Origin: Nemertoderma westbladi
Lineage: Eukaryota > Xenacoelomorpha > Nemertodermatida > Nemertodermatidae
Length of the DNA: 32,541 nucleotides
Assembly (NCBI GenBank): GCA_032718475.1
Contig: JAUCBJ010006087.1
Coordinates: 1 to 32,541, forward strand
Direction: 5' to 3'
In this document: in pieces, positions 30,020-32,541 of the stretch
Layout of the letters: each line of letters opens with the position of its first letter
Numbering within the stretch: position 1 is the stretch's first letter
Made by a program: the position numbers and the translations under genes
The notes under the pieces: model-generated
Told to the model about the DNA's origin: nothing
Seen by the model: only the letters and a program-made list of their open reading frames with translations
Database searches by the model: none

Positions 30020-30213
30020 ATCGTTCGCTAGATGCCATTTATTCTATTTAATAAATACACAATGTTCTGGAACATTTTGTTTAGGTATGAATAGCTACAC
30101 AATAGAGATATTGGATAGGAATACCGCTGTTGCCCACCAACTCATAAAATAAATAACACGTTCTAGAATTTTGTGTATTTATTAAATATAATAAATGGCA
30201 TCTAGCGAACGAT
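30020..30213. mobile_element. 194-bp MITE directly abutting the TIR element
   Basis: ATCGTTCGCTAGATGCC with atttattctatttaataaatacacaa at 30020-30062 is repeated in inverted orientation at about 30171-30213 (ending GGCATCTAGCGAACGAT). The interior is AT-rich and noncoding and contains gttctggaacat and gttctagaatt. Its left end touches the right terminus of the 28074-30019 element. The flanks share only A/T bases, so the duplication is ambiguous. Confidence 0.72.
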
Positions 30214-30618
30214 TTCATTTCACAATAAGTTGTGATTTAATGGGAAAGTAATATTATTTACACTGACCAGTCGCACATTAATTGCTACACTGAATATCTC
30301 AATAACTAGAAGTCGGATACAGTATTTAATTATATCAAAAATTACCCCACATATTATATTAAGGAAACTCATTCAAAAAAAAATTCAATTGTACTCAAGG
30401 AAATATATTAATTTCCACTAATGTTAGCGAAGTAACCTGTTGAATTTGTACCCAAACTTGCAGTAAATTAAAATTTCTAGAACTAGCCCATTTTGGGCCT
30501 ACATCGTTTTAAATTCAGCCTTCAGTCAGCGCTTTACTGAAGGCCAAATTCTGCGGATTTATTGTCACTATTTTGAAACTTTAACCATAATTAATTGAAC
30601 CTTAAATTTAACTTTAAT
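30214..30618 (+). other. Upstream region of the PKA-like gene, with two hairpins
   Basis: AT-rich and without ORF. GCCCATTTTGGGC at 30486-30498 is a short hairpin. GCCTTCAGT (30518-30526) and ACTGAAGGC (30536-30544) form a perfect 9-bp stem with a 9-nt loop, about 75 bp upstream of the ATG. They could lie in the 5' UTR. TTTCTAGAAC, of HSE type, is at 30474-30483. No convincing TATA box was assigned. Confidence 0.45.
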
Positions 30619-31665
30619 ATGGGCAATGTGTATGGCTGCAATTTAAAGAACAGCGCTGTGGAGAAATATATAGAACAATCTAAAGCCGGTTTTAATTCGA
30701 AATGGAATTCTCGCATTGAAAGCAATGCTTGTATGGCTGATTTTAAAAAAGGGCGTACTTTGGGTTCCGGCTCGTTTGGTCGTGTTTTACTTGCTCAGCA
30801 TATCCCGACCAGAAAGTTTTATGCTATGAAAATTCTAGAGAAGTCTTTGATAATTAAAACGAAACAATTGTCGCATTGTTTGTCAGAAAAAAAGACATTG
30901 GCGTGCACATCTTTCCCATTTTTAGTTTCACTTGCTTATCATTTCAAAGATAATTCTTATGTTTACATGGTAATGGAGTTTATAGATGGTGGGGAACTTT
31001 TCGACTACTTTCAGAACCAACGCAGATTCACTGAATCTCATACGAGATTTTACGCTGCGCAGGTCGTTCTCGCATTCCAATATTTGCACAGCTTGGATTT
31101 AATATACCGCGACCTTAAACCTGAGAACATATTGATTGACAGCCGCGGTTATATCAAGATAACGGATTTCGGTTTTACCAAACTGGTTGTTGGACGAACC
31201 TACACCATGTGCGGCACTCCGGAGTATCTGGCCCCCGAGATCTTAGAGAACCGCGGATACGGTAAGTCGGTGGACTGGTGGGCCGTCGGCGTACTCATTT
31301 ACGAATTGGCAATCGGACATCCCCCGTTCCGTAACGAAGATCACATGGAATTGTATAAAAGCATAGTAGAAGCACGGATAGTTTTCCCAAAAGTCAGTTC
31401 CGAATTGAAAGACGTTATTACTAACTTGTTACAGAAGGACGTGAGTAAACGTTACGGCTGTCTGAAGAACGGGGTGAATGATATTAAAACACACCCGTGG
31501 TTTCACAACTTTAACTGGGACTCGGTTTTCACGAAAACATTTAAGGCCCCTTTTACTCCCTCTGATGTGGGAAAAGGGGACGCATCACATTTTCGACGGC
31601 AAAAAGAAATCGAAATGCCAATTTCAACGAAATGTCTCAATCGAATTGAGTTTGAGGAATTTTAG
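30619..31665 (+). CDS. cAMP-dependent protein kinase catalytic subunit-like, apparently intronless (348 aa)
   Basis: Start chosen at the ATG at 30619, which gives MGN, the N-myristoylation start of PKA catalytic subunits, and a length of 348 aa against about 350 in the family; the eight codons upstream have no ATG. Kinase signatures are complete: glycine loop GSGSFGRV, YAMKIL (Lys), SEKKTL (helix C Glu), MEFIDGGEL, YRDLKPEN, DFGF, activation loop YTMCGTPEYLAPE with the phosphorylatable Thr, and DWWAVGVLIYE. The C-terminal tail ends FEEF (hydrophobic motif; FSEF in PKA). The Glu of GGEL that reads substrate Arg is kept, so PKA-like specificity is predicted. Changes from typical PKA include Tyr for Trp before the activation-loop Thr and Leu/Val for basic residues just after DFG, which could alter regulatory-subunit binding. 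No introns or stops are present, suggesting an expressed retrocopy. PKG or PrkX-type kinases are less likely given the MGN start and tail. Confidence 0.93.
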   Translation: MGNVYGCNLKNSAVEKYIEQSKAGFNSKWNSRIESNACMADFKKGRTLGSGSFGRVLLAQHIPTRKFYAMKILEKSLIIKTKQLSHCLSEKKTLACTSFPFLVSLAYHFKDNSYVYMVMEFIDGGELFDYFQNQRRFTESHTRFYAAQVVLAFQYLHSLDLIYRDLKPENILIDSRGYIKITDFGFTKLVVGRTYTMCGTPEYLAPEILENRGYGKSVDWWAVGVLIYELAIGHPPFRNEDHMELYKSIVEARIVFPKVSSELKDVITNLLQKDVSKRYGCLKNGVNDIKTHPWFHNFNWDSVFTKTFKAPFTPSDVGKGDASHFRRQKEIEMPISTKCLNRIEFEEF

Positions 31666-31699
31666 CTGAAGGTTTTCAGGCGATTTGTCGATCGACGGC

Positions 31700-31705
31700 A
31701 ATAAA
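31700..31705 (+). terminator. Putative polyadenylation signal of the PKA-like gene
   Basis: AATAAA lies 35 bp after the stop codon and is followed by a GT-rich stretch (gtgagtgatg). It is the first such hexamer downstream. A/T-rich sequence makes chance matches likely. Confidence 0.45.
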
Positions 31706-32280
31706 AGTGAGTGATGAAGAAGTTTTATTCCAAAGTAATCCAGTCAATTGACCAAATTATTTGTTTAAATTAACAAAACCCATATTAAAAATATTGTAAT
31801 AATTTTTAAATCAACAAAACAGACATCAAAAATAATTTAATAATTTTCAAGCAAGTGTGACGACTATATTATATTTACTGGCTCGACTAAGTCTGGGAAA
31901 AGTCTACCATTGCGTCAAAAACAACGTTGCATTTTAAAAGGCACCCAATTTATTTTGAATTTTTTTTTATTTGTTTCTGAAACACTGTAAAGTACTTTGC
32001 AACAAGTATGTATGTAGTTTAATTACAAAATGTTAACATTACGAAATGATTGTACATATATTATAAGTGATAGAAACTGCACAAATTATATTAGTTGTTG
32101 TATTAATAAATGTAAAAATGACATAAATTATGTTATAAAAAAGTTAGCTTATATTTATGGTGGCGTTTAGAGCCATGTTAATAGTTTATAGCTACTGGTT
32201 ATTATTAGCTACCGATAGGTAATGCAGTTGGCCTATCTGACTGTAAGGCAATTAATAATAAATACCTATATTTATTATCA
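31706..32280. other. AT-rich intergenic DNA, nothing recognised
   Basis: No ORF or clear repeat unit. Related phrases aacaaaacccatattaaaaat and caacaaaacagacatcaaaaat at about 31770-31830 suggest a diverged short duplication. Confidence 0.5.
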
Positions 32281-32541
32281 GTTTTTTTCCCACCCAACAT
32301 TCCCAATAACATTCCCACCCACCTTCCCACCCACATTCCCACCCACCTTCCCACCCATCTTCCCACATTTCCATTTCCGTACATTCCCACCCACCTGCGC
32401 ATATTCGCACAATCCCACCCACCTTCCCATCTACCCCCTTCCCATCTTCCCAACCACCCTCACACATTCGCATCGTCCTACATTCTCACCTTCCCATCCA
32501 TCTTACCACATTCCCATCCACATTCCCACCTTCCTACATTC
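32281..32541. repeat. Pyrimidine-rich minisatellite (ttcccaccca type), runs off the right edge
   Basis: Irregular tandem units of about 10-14 bp built from ttcccaccca and cattcccaccca. The minus strand is G-rich with many GGG runs (such as GGGTGGGAAGGTGGGTGGG), so G-quadruplex formation is possible. It produces the Gly/Trp/Glu-rich minus-strand frames at 32205-32473, which are not genes. Confidence 0.9.

Noticed and set aside
32205-32473. Gly/Trp/Glu-rich minus-strand ORFs
   Set aside because: They arise from the ttcccaccca minisatellite read on the other strand.

Overview
This is eukaryotic, almost certainly metazoan, DNA from an AT-rich, transposon-laden genome. There are no operons, Shine-Dalgarno sites or bacterial genes. 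The retroelement clades present (BEL/Pao, Ty3/gypsy, APE-type LINE, Merlin and a YqaJ-carrying TIR element) suggest an invertebrate, perhaps marine; the species cannot be named from sequence alone. The only intact cellular-type gene is an apparently intronless protein kinase A catalytic subunit (30619-31665, +). Nearly everything else is mobile or repetitive DNA.

Left part, 1-6.9 kb. A minus-strand LINE endonuclease ORF runs off the left edge (1-952). Next come a degenerate unrecognised coding fragment (about 1.5-1.85 kb), two 15-bp minisatellites arranged as inverted repeats around an AT-rich core (1867-3001), and a second, unrelated, 15/17-bp minisatellite (3158-3858). After quiet AT-rich DNA there is a possible MITE (about 5.0-5.35 kb) and the broken 3' end of a plus-strand LINE reverse transcriptase (5346-6297).

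Middle part, 6892-22241. This is a nested stack. A minus-strand Ty3/gypsy element (TSD cgct, 4 bp; LTRs 6892-8302 and 22003-22241) is the host. Its integrase is split by a 10.55-kb plus-strand BEL/Pao element (9118-19670, TSD caaag, 718/720-bp LTRs differing by roughly 2 percent by eye). Its left LTR is split by a 1,173-bp TG...CA unit with TSD ttgac (6973-8145), read here as a solo LTR of a third family. A second copy of that solo LTR lies at 23651-24699 with TSD cttac. BEL carries three plus-strand ORFs plus an integrase ORF. A frameshift near 16.05 kb separates RNase H from integrase, and the RT catalytic motif reads YVDG instead of YVDD. The gypsy copy has an in-frame stop between RT and RNase H and seems to have lost most of gag and protease.

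Right part, 22.2-32.5 kb. It holds the second solo LTR, a frameshifted Merlin transposase relic with its 3' end triplicated as perfect 85-bp repeats, about 2.5 kb of AT-rich DNA with a tRNA-like SINE head, a 1.95-kb element with about 190-bp terminal inverted repeats carrying a YqaJ/PD-(D/E)XK nuclease-like ORF, a 194-bp MITE abutting it, the PKA-like gene, and a pyrimidine-rich minisatellite at the right edge. The palindrome TTCTAGAA recurs about ten times, mostly at 23.5-30.5 kb, and appears to belong to a dispersed AT-rich repeat family.
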